Positions 1 to 12,675 of a DNA stretch of 64,000 nt are shown in pieces (the first letter of the stretch is position 1; every line of letters begins with the position of its first letter). The DNA comes from Gentiana macrophylla (Eukaryota; Streptophyta; Magnoliopsida; Gentianales; Gentianaceae): contig CM047805.1 of the NCBI GenBank assembly GCA_026214975.1, positions 110,603,845 to 110,667,844 of the forward strand, in the 5' to 3' direction. Under the pieces are notes generated by a model. The model was not told the DNA's origin. It ran no database searches and was given only the letters and a program-made list of their open reading frames with translations. Made by a program: the position numbers and the translations under genes.

Positions 1-4
1 AAAC

Positions 5-2811
5 ATGTATGTTGTGGATTGGTCCACTGTTGTTCCAAAAACATGCCTTATAGTGCACACCAAGACAGAGCTAAATTGGTTGTGGCATAAGAAGTTTAAT
101 CATCTCAATTTTGATGATATCAATCAGTTGGTGAAAAAGAAGTTGGTGATTGGTTTACTTGAGATCACATTCAAAAAGGATGGTATATGTGATGCATGTC
201 AGCAAGGTAAACAAACAAAGTCAAGTTTCAAGTCAAAGACCAAACAATCAACAAAAAGAGTTTTGGAGCTGATGCATATGGATTTATTTGGACCAGTAAC
301 ACCAACAAGTATAACAGGAAAGAAGTACACTCTGGTAGTTGTGGATGATTATTCAAGACACTTGGGTAATATTCATGAATAAGAAAAGTGAGACACTTCA
401 AAAGATGCCTGAACTTTTGAAGAGATTGCAAAATGAGAATAGTTGACAGTAGTGAAGATTAGATTAGACAAGGGTACCGAGTTCCTTAATAAAGTCATAA
501 AAGAATACTGTGAACAAAATGGTGTACTGCATCAGTTAGAAGCTGCTGGAACACCTCGGCAAAATGGGGTTGCTGAGAGGAGAAACAAGACTTTAAAGGA
601 AGCAGGGAGGACTATGATTTGTGAAGCATTACTACCTAAAAGATATGGGCTGAAGCAATCAATACAGCATGCTACACACAAAATAGGACCTCAGTAAACA
701 AAAAGCTGCTGAAGACACCTTATGAGATATGGAATGGAAGAAAACCAAATATATCTTATTTCTATCCATTTGGAAGTAAGTGTTTCATCTTAAATCATAA
801 GGAACAACTGAAGACATTCCAACCAAAATCAGATGAAGGAATCTTTGTGGGATACTCCTCAGTCAGCAAGGCATTCAGGGTACTGAACAAAAGGACATTG
901 AAACATGAAGAATCTATACATGTTTTTTATGAACCTAAGTTCACTGGAATGGAAGATGATGAAGTTTTAGAACCTGCTGTGAATCAGGAGATCACTGATC
1001 CAGAATATGTTGATGTTATGAAGAAGATAAGTGACTTAAAAGTTTCTGATTCTGGAAGCAAAGATGTACCTGCTGAAGAACCTACTGATAACACTACTGA
1101 TGCAACAAGATATGCAATTCAAGGATCTGCTAATCCCCCTACTGAAGCAACAACAGACCCTACAGAAGACGAGGTTCCTATAAATCAAGCAAATCAATAT
1201 TTACAATGGTTGAAGGACCGCCCTGCTGAACAAGTAATTGGTAATATACAGCAAGGTGTAAGGACTAGAAGACAATTAGAAGCAATGTTTACTTGTTTTC
1301 TATCTCAAATAGAACCTAAAGTTGTTGAAGAAGCAATATCTAATCTAGATTGGATAATTGCTATGCAAGAAGAATTAAATGAGTTTGAAAGAAACTAAGT
1401 TTAGACACTAGTGGAGAGGCCTAGTCATGCAAATATAATTGGCACAAAATGGGTATACAGAAATAAGTTGGATGAATCTGGTACCATTGTTAGAAAAAAT
1501 GCTAAACTAGTGGCAAAAGGCTATCCTCAAGCAGAAGGAATACATTTTGATGAGACATATGCCCCAGTTGCAAGACTAGAAGCTATAAGATTATTTTTGG
1601 CATATGTTGCATACAAAAACTTCAAAGTATACCAGATGGATGTGAAAAGTGCATTCTTGAATGGCATTCTGGAGGAGGAGGTTTATGTTCAGCAACCTCC
1701 TGGTTTTGAAGTTAAAGATCAAGAAGATAAAGTATATAGACTCAACAAGGCACTTTATGGTTTGAAACAAGCACCAAGAGCATGATATGAAACCCTATCT
1801 CAATTATTGGTGAACAATGGTTTTACCAAATGTACCATTGACAAGACTCTTTTCAGAATCAATGAAGGGGACAGCACCCTGATGGTACAAATTTATGTGG
1901 ATGACATAATATTTTGTTCTGAAAATGAATTGCTAGGTGAAAAGTTTGCTAATCTCATGAAAAACAAGTTCCAAATGAGTATGATGGGTGAAATGAACTA
2001 CTTTTTGGGATTACAAGTCAAACAAATGAAAGATAGAATCTTCATTCATCAAACTAAATATACCAAAGAGCTGCTAAAGAAATTTGGTATGGAAAATAGC
2101 ACCAAGGTATCAACTCTTATGAGTACAAGCATCAGATTGGATGAAGATAAAGAAGGCAAACATGTTGATCAGGCTTTGTACAGAAGAATGATAGAAAGTC
2201 TGATGTACCTCACTGCCAGCAGACCTGATATATCCTTTGCTGTAGGTGTTTGTGCAAGATTCCAATCTCAACCTAAGGAAAGTCACTTAGCTGCAGTCAA
2301 GAGGATTCTCAAGTATCTAAAAGAGACTTTGAGAGTAGGAATATGGTACTCAATTGATGGAAGTTTCAAAGTTATATCCTACTCAGATTCTGATTATGCT
2401 GGATGCAAAATTGATAGAAAAAGCACCACAGGAACTTGTCAGTTGATGGGAAATAGACTTGTTTCCTGGTTTAGCAAGAAATAGAATTCAATATCCACTT
2501 CCACTACTGAAGCTGAATACATTGCTGCCGGAAGCTGCTATGCACAAATACTATGGTTGAGACAGCAATTAAGGGATTGTAGGATTGAAGAAAGAGAAAT
2601 TCCCATAATGTGTGACAACACTAGTGCAATTGCAATCACAGAAAAATTAGTTTTGCACTCAAGAACCAAGCACATTGATGTGAGACATCATTTTATAAGA
2701 GATCATATGGAAAAGAAAGATGTAGTGGTTCTTTACATCCCTACTGAAGATCAACTTGCTAACATCTTTACAAAACCTTTGTACAGTGAAAGATATGCTA
2801 AGTTAAACTGA
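5..2811 (+). pseudogene. copia pol remnant: integrase, reverse transcriptase, RNase H
   Basis: Pieces follow the copia order. The GAG-pre-integrase zinc finger has WHKKFNH and later CDACQQGK (about 85-210). The integrase core has an Asp in LMHMDLFGP (about 270), a second in the GTEF block (about 470) and a Glu in GVAERRN (about 570). Reverse transcriptase runs 1411-2300 with YVDD near 1895. RNase H follows, with SDSDYAG near 2385 and a tail ending near 2811. Breaks seen: a frameshift near 355-370, stops near 430 and 697, a TGA where Trp is expected after APRA (about 1783), and a TAG where Gln is expected (about 2482). The 5' part, with gag and protease, is outside the window. Not functional. 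Confidence 0.92.
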
Positions 2812-2864
2812 GCTTGGCATCATCAAAGTTGACTGACATTTTTAATAGTCAGCAGAGTACTGGA

Positions 2865-3050
2865 ATTCACAAAGAGGATTAGTCTTTGCCCTGCTTGGTG
2901 TGCTCACTTGGCAGATTAGTCATTGGTATCAACAATTCCTAAGTACTCCTATTGTTTAAAAGATTGAGCAAATGAAGTTGCCAAGGGGATTGGTCTTTGT
3001 CCTGTTGGGTGAGCTACTTGAAAGATCAGTTATTGGTATTAAACTTCATC
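2865..3050 (+). repeat. two imperfect direct repeats after pol
   Basis: A segment of about 70 bp at 2870-2938 reappears in diverged form at about 2977-3045. Both contain a GGATTxGTCTTTG block, a CCTG-TTGG block and a CAxTxATTGGTAT block. They lie in the noncoding stretch between the end of RNase H and the env-like ORF. No coding potential is seen here. Confidence 0.6.
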
Positions 3051-3409
3051 TTGTATTATCAATTGGACAAAACTATGCCTAATGAAAATCGTGAGCATTT
3101 TTACATCGTGAGTCTTTGAGCAAAGGAAGATCGGCAGAGCAATTTCAAAGTAACCCTGCTGAAGTTCAACTCTACTGAAGACCAAGTCTGCTAAACTATA
3201 CGTTATGAAGACAGTCAAACTTTAATGAAAGTCAACAGTAAATGGATATTATTCTTATCCATTATAACTGCGGTTACAATATCCAACGGTTACAACGCTT
3301 AATGGGACAAGTTAGTGGGACATGTGGCAGCATTACATTTATTCCAAGATTAATCGTGATTAAATGCTATAGTACGTGCACCGTACTTGCCTGACAGTTA
3401 TCAACCACT

Positions 3410-3540
3410 ATCTTTCCTTATATATACAGACATATACACAGAAGTTACATACAGAACTCGGATTGATTTTCTCTAAAAATACACAAGTGTGAACACAGAT
3501 TTCCAGAGTTTTCTTCTTCATCTTTCTGAATTTTTTACAA
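3410..3540 (+). promoter_or_regulatory. promoter-like leader upstream of env-like ORF
   Basis: A TATA-like stretch (CTTATATATACAG, about 3417-3429) is followed by an A-rich leader and, about 115 bp later, the ATG at 3541 that opens the env-like frame. The stretch 2812-3480 has no ORF. The arrangement resembles a TATA box plus 5' UTR inside the element. This is inferred from position and composition only; splicing from the LTR promoter is the alternative. Confidence 0.35.
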
Positions 3541-6500
3541 TGACGGACAAGGATATTCATTTTGGCACAAGCCAAAGTGTTAGAGGTTTTGTTGTTCAGT
3601 TACCAAGATTGGAGTTTGTTGAATCAATAAAGACTAACAAGCCTATAGCAACAGCCCTGAATATCAATGTGAAGAATATTGGCTTGGAATATAACCTGCT
3701 GAGCAAAATTATTGCCAAGAATATTCTGGGATTCAGTGGAAGTCTTGATACACTCTCTGGATCAAAGATAGACCTGCTGATAATCATTTACAGGAGCAAG
3801 AAATTTGATTAGGTTGGATTCTTTGTACAATACATGAAGAAGGTTGTGTCAGGAGAAAGAGATGGCACAAGAAAATCAAAGACAAAGCCCCTAGGTCTAA
3901 TGATTCAGACCCTGCTGAATCATCTGAAGATACCTGATGTTGCACCTTCCAAAATCAATAAGTCAATATACAAACCAGAAATCAACTATTCTATCCCTGG
4001 TTTAGATGATGATGAAGAAAGAGATGATGAAGAAACAGAAAGTGATGATGATGATGATGATGATAACAATGATGGTGGGCAGGAACAGAGGACCAAGGCT
4101 AAAAATGATGAGCAACCTGATGCACCAAAGAAGTCTGTGGAGAAAAGAAAGGTTGGTGAAACAAGAAAGATTCTTGAGATGTTGAGGCCTAAAAGGACAA
4201 AGCGGCAAAGAAGTAGACATTCTTTGAGTCTACTAAGGCTCAAGGCGATATTGAGGCTCACGAGCCTCTGGAGTTGGATTCTTTGAGATCTTAAAAGAAC
4301 AAATCAAAGCATATTCAAGAAAGAGGAAAGTTGCTAGCAAAGAGCAGTCGGAAAAAGAACACCTTGAAGATGAGCAACAAACTGCAAAAAGAAAGAAACA
4401 GGTTGTGAAAAATAAAGGCCATGGAAAAGGCAAATAATTGAGGGTTTTGGAGGCCCAAAAGGAAGCAGAAATAGAAGAATATGTTGCTGAAACAACACAA
4501 GTTATTGAGCCTACTGAGGCTGCTGAGGTTGTTATTGAACAACAAGTTGAAAAACCACAGTAGACTACTGAGTCTGTACCTACTTTGGAAGTTAATGTAT
4601 CCATGCAAGACCCTACTGAAACTGCAAAAACTCGGGGGGGAAGAACAGATTGGTACAAACCCTGCTAATAAGCATGTGAGTCAGGGGGAAGGTAGTGTTG
4701 AGCAAATGTAGGTAGTATGTACAAATTTGCAACCTGAAGAACCTACTGACGTATATGTATCTGCTGAAGATACATTGAGCCTTCTTGTTGAAACTTTTGG
4801 AGGTCAACAAGTTGAACAACCTGTTCCCAGGAAACCAACTATGCCATTTGAAAGGAAAGGAAAGAAATCAAAGAAGCCTAAGGTAGATCCAAATATCAGA
4901 CAAGTTGAGAAATATTTTAGATGGAAATTTGGATTCTATAAAAGACAGAAACCTACAAGAGAACCTATGACTGGCTTTGAAGAATGGGCATTTGACAATT
5001 TGGGAGTAGAGAATTTACTTGGATTAATTGACACATCTGTGTTGGGAGCAAGGCTGCTGGAAATCATTGAAGAAGAAAAGCAAAATGGAAGCATCATGTT
5101 CAGAGATCCCCGGTTTACACCTGACAGTGATGAATCATCATCTGATTCAGATGATGATCATCCTATGCATCCAGGAGAGTCCAGTGGAGTTGCTAAGGAA
5201 AGATCTTCTAAGGATGCAGGACAGGGGTTTACTGACAAGACAGCAGATCAATCTGCTGATGTTGGGAAGTCTGTTGAGGGTCAGCAGACTGATAATTTGG
5301 ATCAAGAAATGGAAGTTTGCCTTTATTGAAGATCCGGAACCTCAAATCAATGCGAGACAACTCTTGAAGACAATAGATTGATCAATATATACGATCTGGT
5401 ATTAATTGAACAAGGCGATGTTAATTTAGAAGAATCACTCAATATCAAGACAAGATATTATCTTGATGAGGTTTTAGCACAAGCCTCGAAACTCTTAAAG
5501 AGATAGCTAAAGTTCATGGTGTCTTAGAAGAAAATGTGGCTAAATTTCTTCAAATCACAGTTGAAGAAGTGGAGGTTCAGTATGCTGAGGAACAAACAGC
5601 AACTAAACAAAGGTTGGAACAGGAGGTCCTAATCACTGAGGATCAAACAGTGTTGGGACAAAGGTTGGACTTGATGTTGGGATTGGAGTAATCCCTTGTG
5701 CCTTTGTTGGAGGCTGCGAGGAAAGGGCTATTGTTTGCATCTTTGAAGAACGACAGCAAACTACTGATGTTCATACTAAAGAAACGACTAGCTGGCGATG
5801 TACATGCCAAAGATAGACGACAAAGCTCTTTGATGCACTGTTGAAGAACGACTTGTTGACTATGATTTTAGTGATGAGGAGTTTCAAATGCTCGAAGAAG
5901 AAGCTAAAGCAGAGCCCCAACTAGCACACGTGTACCTATTTTTAAGAAGTACTGTTTTGGAGGCGATAAGAGCCTCAACTGCATTTTGAACCTCATGAAG
6001 AACACGCACTTGAAGAAATTCTTGGAAATGTTGTTGAGAAAGGTCACGAACCCCATGAATGGGATAGGACAAGAGCAATTGTTTTGAGGCAACCTAGAAA
6101 TTTGAATATGATGTTGAGCGACTCTTTGGAGGTTTTCACGGGAGGTATGCATTTGGAATGAATGCTATTCCAGTGCATATTTTGGATGATTTAAGGGCTG
6201 TAAGGCATGATATAACTCAACTGAGGACTCAACTGAATAGAAGTGAGAGGAGATTTGAAGATTTGGTGAACTTAGTGGAAAACAGAGGGAGAACTTCTGA
6301 GACAGCTGCATCAAACATCACTTCTCTTCAATTTTAAATAATGACCTGCGAAGAGATGTTGTTCGTGTTAAGAATGAGATTATAAACAGATATAAGAATA
6401 TGGCAGAGCAGATTGCCTCACTGCACAAGAAGATTGACAAGATTCTTTGAGGCACCTAAGCTCTTTGTGGCACACTCACCCCTTTGAGGCACCTCACCTC

Positions 6501-7069
6501 TTTGTCTGGATCCTAAATTAACTGAAAGGATCAATCTGCTGAAACAAACTATGGAAGGTAGAATTACAGCAGTTGACACAAGGACTGAAATTATGGAAGG
6601 ACAACTAGCAAACCTGCTGATCACACAGGAAAGTGTTCATGGCCTACTGAACCGGTTTATTTATGATGTCAATAAGGGGGAAGAAGGTCTTACAGCAGAA
6701 GCAAATGAGGCTACAAGGATTTTTAGCAAAAAGAAATGGGAGGCTGACATCAATGAATTTAGAAAGCCTGCACCTGGCAGGATACAGTTGACTGATGACC
6801 TTTTGAAAGAATACAAAAAGTTGTATTATGGAAAGAAAAGACCTTACCATGACATGGGATTTCAGGAAGGACTGAATTCCTTTATGGGACTTAAATTTTG
6901 GGAAGTAAGGGTCAAATCCATGAGAGCTGCTAGTAGAGGTGGCAGAGGTGGAAGAGGTCAAAGGATGGTTAGTTGGACAACAAGGGATTCACTGGAAGAA
7001 TTCAAACATTTCTATATGGGACAAGGCTTCAATGTTCATACCATAAGGTTGACTCTCCCAGAAGCCTAG
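3541..7069 (+). pseudogene. env-like ORF remnant of element A
   Basis: Broken ORFs in one direction: 3541-3812, 3834-4286 (with an Asp/Glu-rich run near 4005-4075), 4727-5329 (Ser/Asp-rich near 5130-5160) and 6551-7069. The last has a charged stretch and a GRGGRGGRG-like run near 6930-6960. Between 5330 and 6540 only short fragments remain. SIRE/Maximus elements carry a long extra ORF at this position whose role is unknown. The N-terminal part resembles that of element E (48,213 on) in composition and place. At least four interruptions make it non-coding. No signal peptide or clear transmembrane segment is visible. Confidence 0.7.
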
Positions 7070-7349
7070 AAATGGTGGAAACAGATACATACCTGGATTG
7101 ATTTTTCCACTTTGGAAAATCAATGGATGCTAGATATAGTCAGGGAAATCGGGGAGTATCAAGAGAAGCAAGAACAAGACAGGAATAGAAACTAGATCAG
7201 CACATTTACTTATGCATTTATCTTTTTTGCTAATCCTAGTTTGTAATACCTTTGAACAAATATGATTCCAATGAGATATGACTAAATTTTGTTCTGTCTT
7301 TGTCTTTATCTTTTTTCTTTGCTATAAGGAGTGTATTGGCATCATCACT

Positions 7350-7363
7350 AAAAATGGGGAAAT
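7350..7363 (+). other. polypurine tract of element A
   Basis: The purine-rich stretch CTAAAAATGGGGAAAT directly precedes the LTR start TGTTGG. It matches the fuller tract ATCAAAAAGGGGGAAAT at the same place in elements B and E, so it is a slightly degraded plus-strand primer. Confidence 0.75.
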
Positions 7364-9074
7364 TGTTGGACATATTTTAAGTTTTAATAATGAGTGCCAG
7401 ACTAGCTGTTATAGAGCAAAGGCAAAAAGATGTCTAGATTAAATGTATAGGTTTACTAGAGTTTGATCTTTGTATAGGTTTGATCAAACAAGCCTTTGTA
7501 AAGAGGTCGGTGACTTTATCAACAGACTGTCTACAGAGTCGATAAGGTGTCTAGGTCGAGTAGACTAACTAGGAACCTCTTGATGGTTGAAAGTCGAGGG
7601 GTCAAACTCAATTATTGAAGGCTAAGGGATCAAACTTAGTATTTAAAGTCAAGGATATGGAATCGAATTTAAGGAAGTTTGTGATGACCTAAATCGATTA
7701 CATATACCTTGTGTACAAGGTCTAAGTTCCATGTTATGTGGTGATTGGAACTTAGTTATAATCAAAATGGTGTACTCTAGCTTCACAATAAAAAGTTAGA
7801 TGAGAAGCAGTTGGCTGAAGTGTTACTAAAACACAGCAGACTAAAATCAGCTGATAGATATGTACATCGATGGATCGATATACCCTAGTGTCTCTTTGAA
7901 TGGAAATCTCGATTTAATCAAAGTTTACATTCAAAGATTAAATGAATAAGGATGGATTACAAGCCTTGATTTTGTCAACAAATCAATGGTCAAGATAAAA
8001 AGGCGTTGGAAAGATTTAGAGGATTATCCAATGGTTATAAGTCAAAGGGTGGACAGTCTGGAAACTGACAAAAAGCTGACTGACAATGTCAGTATTATGA
8101 ACAGTGACAAAAAGCAAGTCAAGATGGAGACAAGTCTGAAACGGCTACATTTGAATTTCAAACACAAGTCACAAGTTTCTCACCTATAAATATGGGACTC
8201 CTGACTCAGTTTGAAGATGATAAACAACATTATATCCATACGAAGCTATCAAGTTTTTAATCAAGAAAAACACGCTGCTGACATACACTGAGCTTAAATT
8301 TGCTGATCAAGATTTATCTTCAAGTGTAACATGCTATCAAGTTAAATCAAGTATACACACTTGAAGACCTCAAGCTGCTGATCATTTCATCATGATCAAG
8401 CTGCTGATAACTGAATCATTTACTTGATTCAATCTTTATTTTACAAGAAACCTATTGAAGACAGAGAAGCATCTTTTGGGTGTCAAGAATTGTTGTTTGT
8501 GGTGGAGCTAGTGAAGAGGCAATCCTACCCTTCAAGGACCAGTGGAATAATCTGGAGCAGCAATCCTACATGTTTCAAGTGTTTGGTTTGTGAAGCCATA
8601 GTCATTGGTGAAGGACAAACAGTTTAGGGATTTTTGTAACAGCAACCTCAAGAATCTCTAGTGAATTACCTCCAACATCACATGAGAAGAGTGGACTGAC
8701 AGGATTACACCACCTGGAACCACTATAAATCTTGCCTACTTTACTTAACTGTATTTACTTTACAGATATCATTTTATCAAACATCTTGATCACATCAACC
8801 TCATGAAACTAGAAAGCTGAATCACACACATACACTCTTTGAGTATTCAATACTTGGTATCATTATTTTATCAACAAGTAATAAGGATTAATTTAAATAT
8901 AATCCGTTGCAACAAATTCAAGAACCTTAATAGTCATCAGGACTCGAGTGGTCGATGGACTCACGATAGTCAGACTCATCGACCTTCTTTGAGTTTGTCA
9001 ACTCCAAAAGTTTTAAGTGTTAAGTTTATTCACCCCCCCTTAAACTTAACCAAAGCCTTTTCAAGGGACCAACA
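7364..9074 (+). repeat. 3' LTR of element A (1,711 bp)
   Basis: It starts TGTTGGACATAT after the polypurine tract and ends GGGACCAACA. The same ends occur in the LTRs of elements B and E. A TATA box (CTATAAATATG, about 8183-8193) marks the promoter. The LTR holds only short meaningless frames. Near the 3' end, a C-rich stretch CACCCCCCCTTAAAC followed by AAGGGACCAACA is shared in kind by all three related LTRs. Confidence 0.87.
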
Positions 9075-9079
9075 GTATC

Positions 9080-10350
9080 TCGAACAATGTCTGCGGCATT
9101 CAAGGATGAGAGTAACTCTGCAGAAACGCAGATTCCATGCGATTTGCTAAGTATATTGATGCACAAAACATTGTTATGCAGAGGCAAAATGATCTCATAC
9201 GTCATATGAATATCAACCTCACCAACTTTTCAGGCCTAAGGCAACATATATCACTTGAAAATGAGGCCATGGCATCAGCAATTGGGACTAGAATGGGAGT
9301 TGTGGTTCAAAAATTAACAACTAATGACAAGAGGTTCACATCCATTGAATCCAAGTTGGACAGTCTGATATACACAACTGAGACTGCCAATAGCATTCTA
9401 TTACAACAACAGGATGATGCTGCCAAGAAGGGGAAAGAAGTGATTAGCCTGAAGGACTTGAAGGATCAACCTACAGACCCCCAAACTTCACTGATGAACA
9501 GCTCAGAGCAAGAGATAAAGAATTGAAAGTAAGAGCTGAAGCTGAAGAACAGCAAAAGAAGATCTTGGAAGAAAGGGAAAGAGCCAAAAAAATGAGCCAT
9601 GTTTTGGACTACGTTTCCCAGTTAAAAGAGATGATGAAAGAGATAGATCAGACAATCAGCAAAGACCTGGATCTAGTCAAGCAACAAGCTCTGCAAGTCA
9701 ACATCGATCCAGATCCAGCAGAGGCAGTGGACATAGACACACTGCTGGAAGCTTTTTGGGTCAGAAAAGGACCTTCACCACCTATAGAAATAGGGAAGAG
9801 AAGGAAGCAGCAGTGTTAGACAATGTGAAAGAATTTTTCAGAAATCAAGACAATCTATACCCTAACTGGTCACAAGATGAAGCTTGGGCAGATTGGCTTG
9901 GTTATCAAGATGATGAGTTGTGGGTAGATATGGCAAAGATCTACAATGATGTAAAAAGAGAGTATGCATCTCTCAAGCAAAGATCTAGAGAAGGAGCATC
10001 TTGCTCAAACAGGGAAGCAAACCAATCAGTGTCTCACACTGCAAAGGGGCCAGAGGATTTGTCTAGTGAAAGACAAGAGGAGTTCAATAACATGGTAAAA
10101 AATTTCAGACCCATGGGCAGACTAAATCCTCAACAACATTGGGTGATGTACAAAGGTCTAAAGTTTGCTGACCCTCACATTCTTTGAAGCAAAAGGGATG
10201 ATTGGAGAAACACTTTGGGAACCAGCGGCTCATGAAACCATGCTGATTTCAACAAAGCTTATTGATAAGAAAGTATTCGAGGCATTTCTTACAACACTGC
10301 CTTGGAATACTGGAAGTGAAAGTTTTCAGAAATTGACTGGAAAGACATAG
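9080..10350 (+). pseudogene. env-like ORF remnant of element B
   Basis: Four overlapping frames (9137-9526, 9523-9819, 9756-10187, 10165-10350) join into one protein-like stretch if single-base shifts are allowed. It has a coiled-coil-like Glu/Lys-rich part (about 9500-9680), then a Trp-rich block (about 9850-9950). The shifts fall at homopolymers: a C run near 9478 and a T run near 9755, each apparently one base short. The 5' part is cut by element A at 9074/9075. It corresponds to the C-terminal half of the extra 3' ORF of SIRE-like elements; function is unknown. Confidence 0.68.
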
Positions 10351-10548
10351 AAGGGATTCAAACTACAAAGTTCAAGAGGAACAAACAAAATCTGAATAAC
10401 TTGTAGTTGTAATAATTTTCTCTATTTTATCTTGAATGCCCTCTATGGATGAATAAAATTGTTGAGTTTTATTCTCTTATTATATGAGAAAAATGCTTGC
10501 TTATGTTCAGGCTTATGAGGGTTTTAGCATCATCAAAAAGGGGGAAAT

Positions 10549-11940
10549 TGTTAGGAAAAACATTTTATTTATTTTGATGATGGACATACTAGCTGTTATA
10601 GCAAGCCTGAAATAAGTTAGAAATATTTGTATAAGTCTTTACTTAGAGTATGACATGTTGTATAAGTTCGATCAGGACAAGTGTTTGTACTAGAGTCGGT
10701 AGGATGGCTAAGTGAAACAGAAAATCAGCAAAGTGAAGGCAGGCATGTACCAGCAGAGTCAAGTGAAGACATATGGACTGACTTATAACCAGGGAAGTCT
10801 GTGATGACCTTGGGTAAGTCTAAGATATACCTCAAGTGATGAAATCTGTTGTTTTTATATGGTGTCCACTGATCTCACACAAATAAAGGATCAGTGGAGT
10901 ACAAGCATACTTGGAAAATCAAAGAAAGAAAAGAAACATCAAAACGGCGATGTAAGAGACTAAATAAAAACAGTGAATAAGATCCTAACAGCAAAGGCAA
11001 AAGATTCACTAAGCCGGTCAAGCAACAGCTTAAACAACAAAGACAAGTATGATGCCTGCATTTTATTCCGAACGTGGAAAATAAGCAAATCAAGCATTAA
11101 ATGCAAAATCAATCAAGAACGGATTTTGTGATGGACGTTTGAAGAAAATCCGGATCACTAAAAATAAGGAGAATAAAATCAAGGAGGAATCAAGAATTAA
11201 ATTAGGATTATTCTCCACGTTAAATAGCCAACGGACAGAATTTCAAACAAAGGAAAATAAAGGCTATAAATAGAAGGCATTGACAGACAAAAAGAACAGA
11301 GAGATAACGATTAAGAAAAAGAGCAAAAACTCTGTCAGTTTCCTAAGCCTTCTCCTTGAACTTAAAAGAACACATCTAGAGATCAACTCAACATTCAGAG
11401 CATAAAGTTATATCAAGCACTGAGATTGATCATCACATTTGTGAATATCATTCACACCGATTTATAAACAATTGAATAAGAGAAGTCGAGAATGAGTTGC
11501 ACCCTTTGTGATATTTCTTTGAAGGATTTGTTCCCAGGAGCGTGTTGAAGACCGAATCACTGAAGCTTTTGTAGCCGGGAGTGAAAGTCTTGGAGATTGT
11601 GAAAGCTTGTGTAGCCAAGGACAATCGTATCTTATTGTATTGGTGAAAGACAATAGTGAATTCTTCCAATCATCACATAAGAAGAGTGGATTAAAGGATT
11701 ACACCACCCGGAACCACTATAATTCTTTGTGTTCATTTACTTATAGCACTTTACTTTCTGACTTTACTTTCTTTGCGGCAAATATATTCATAATATGTGT
11801 TTGCATAACCTACTTTGAAACAACTTTTAAGAAGGGACTTATCCGCTGCCCAAAAGCTTTTAAAATAAGAAAAGTTTTTGAAACACCAGTATAGTTATAC
11901 ACCCCTCTGACTATACTTTTACCCTTCTCTGGGACCAACA
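10549..11940 (+). repeat. 3' LTR of element B (1,392 bp)
   Basis: It starts TGTTAGGAAAAAC right after the tract ATCAAAAAGGGGGAAAT and ends GGGACCAACA. The TATA box is GGCTATAAATAG, about 11,262-11,273. It is shorter than the A and E LTRs and diverged from them, so B is a different subfamily. The following 5 bp are ATCCA. Confidence 0.85.
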
Positions 11941-12621
11941 ATCCAGATTATAAGACATGGTCGTTGATGTTTGACACTCGACGTACGACCATATGGACAT
12001 TGTAACAGCGATATGATTCTATTTACACGGTAACCGTTTGACATGAAAGGTAGTAGTCATTGCATTTGACTCTTCCGATGATTGGGGGTCATGGCGTATT
12101 GCTAGATGCTATCCATGATCGTTAAGTATGAACGGCATTTTAGTAAATGCACTTTGTGCCTACGACCAACATATTCGGAAGCCTATCGGGTCACACACAT
12201 AAGAACATCTAGCCGGATTAAAATGCGGTTATAGTGATAACCAAATAAGGAAGTTTTTATCTCGACTATAAAGTGTTATAGTGATAAATTAATATTGTGG
12301 TATTTATTTATTATGAATAAATATAATACAAGATATTCATTATGTTAATTAATTAAGAATATTCCGGAAGCCAATTATTGGCCATAGGGGGTGCATATGA
12401 TGTGTATATGATACACATGGATTTTGTAAATTAATTAATCATAGTATTATATTATTAATTATTAATATTAGATATTAATATATATATATATACATGGATT
12501 TTGCAAATTAATTAATCATAGTATTATATTATAATTTATTAATATTAGATATTAATATATATATATACATGGATTTTGCAAATTAATTAATCATAGTATT
12601 ATATTATAATTTATTAATATT

Positions 12622-12675
<54 letters not shown>

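Larger units (their letters stand above)
1..9074 (+). mobile_element. Ty1/copia retrotransposon A (SIRE/Maximus-like), left end outside window
   Basis: The segment holds, in order, integrase, reverse transcriptase and RNase H remnants, a long env-like region, a polypurine tract and a 3' LTR ending in CCAACA at 9074. Integrase before reverse transcriptase is the Ty1/copia order. An extra ORF of more than 3 kb between pol and the 3' LTR is typical of the SIRE/Maximus lineage. The flanking DNA from 9075 on is the env-like ORF of a related element, so A appears inserted in element B. The 5 bp after the end are GTATC; the matching left duplication lies outside the window. Frameshifts and stops show the copy is dead. 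Confidence 0.88.
9075..11940 (+). mobile_element. copia retrotransposon B (SIRE-like), 3' part, host of element A
   Basis: From 9075 an env-like coding region starts abruptly next to the LTR end of A, then come a polypurine tract (10533-10548) and an LTR (10549-11940). The rest of B should lie left of A, outside the window. To its right is LTR family C, which has an interrupted homologue at 40,178-52,835. There the sequence equivalent to 11,941 is continuous with the next part of the LTR, so B inserted into that LTR. Confidence 0.8.

Noticed and set aside
3986..4261. Minus-strand Ser/Leu-rich ORFs
   Set aside because: Antisense shadow of the Asp/Glu-rich env-like ORF of element A.
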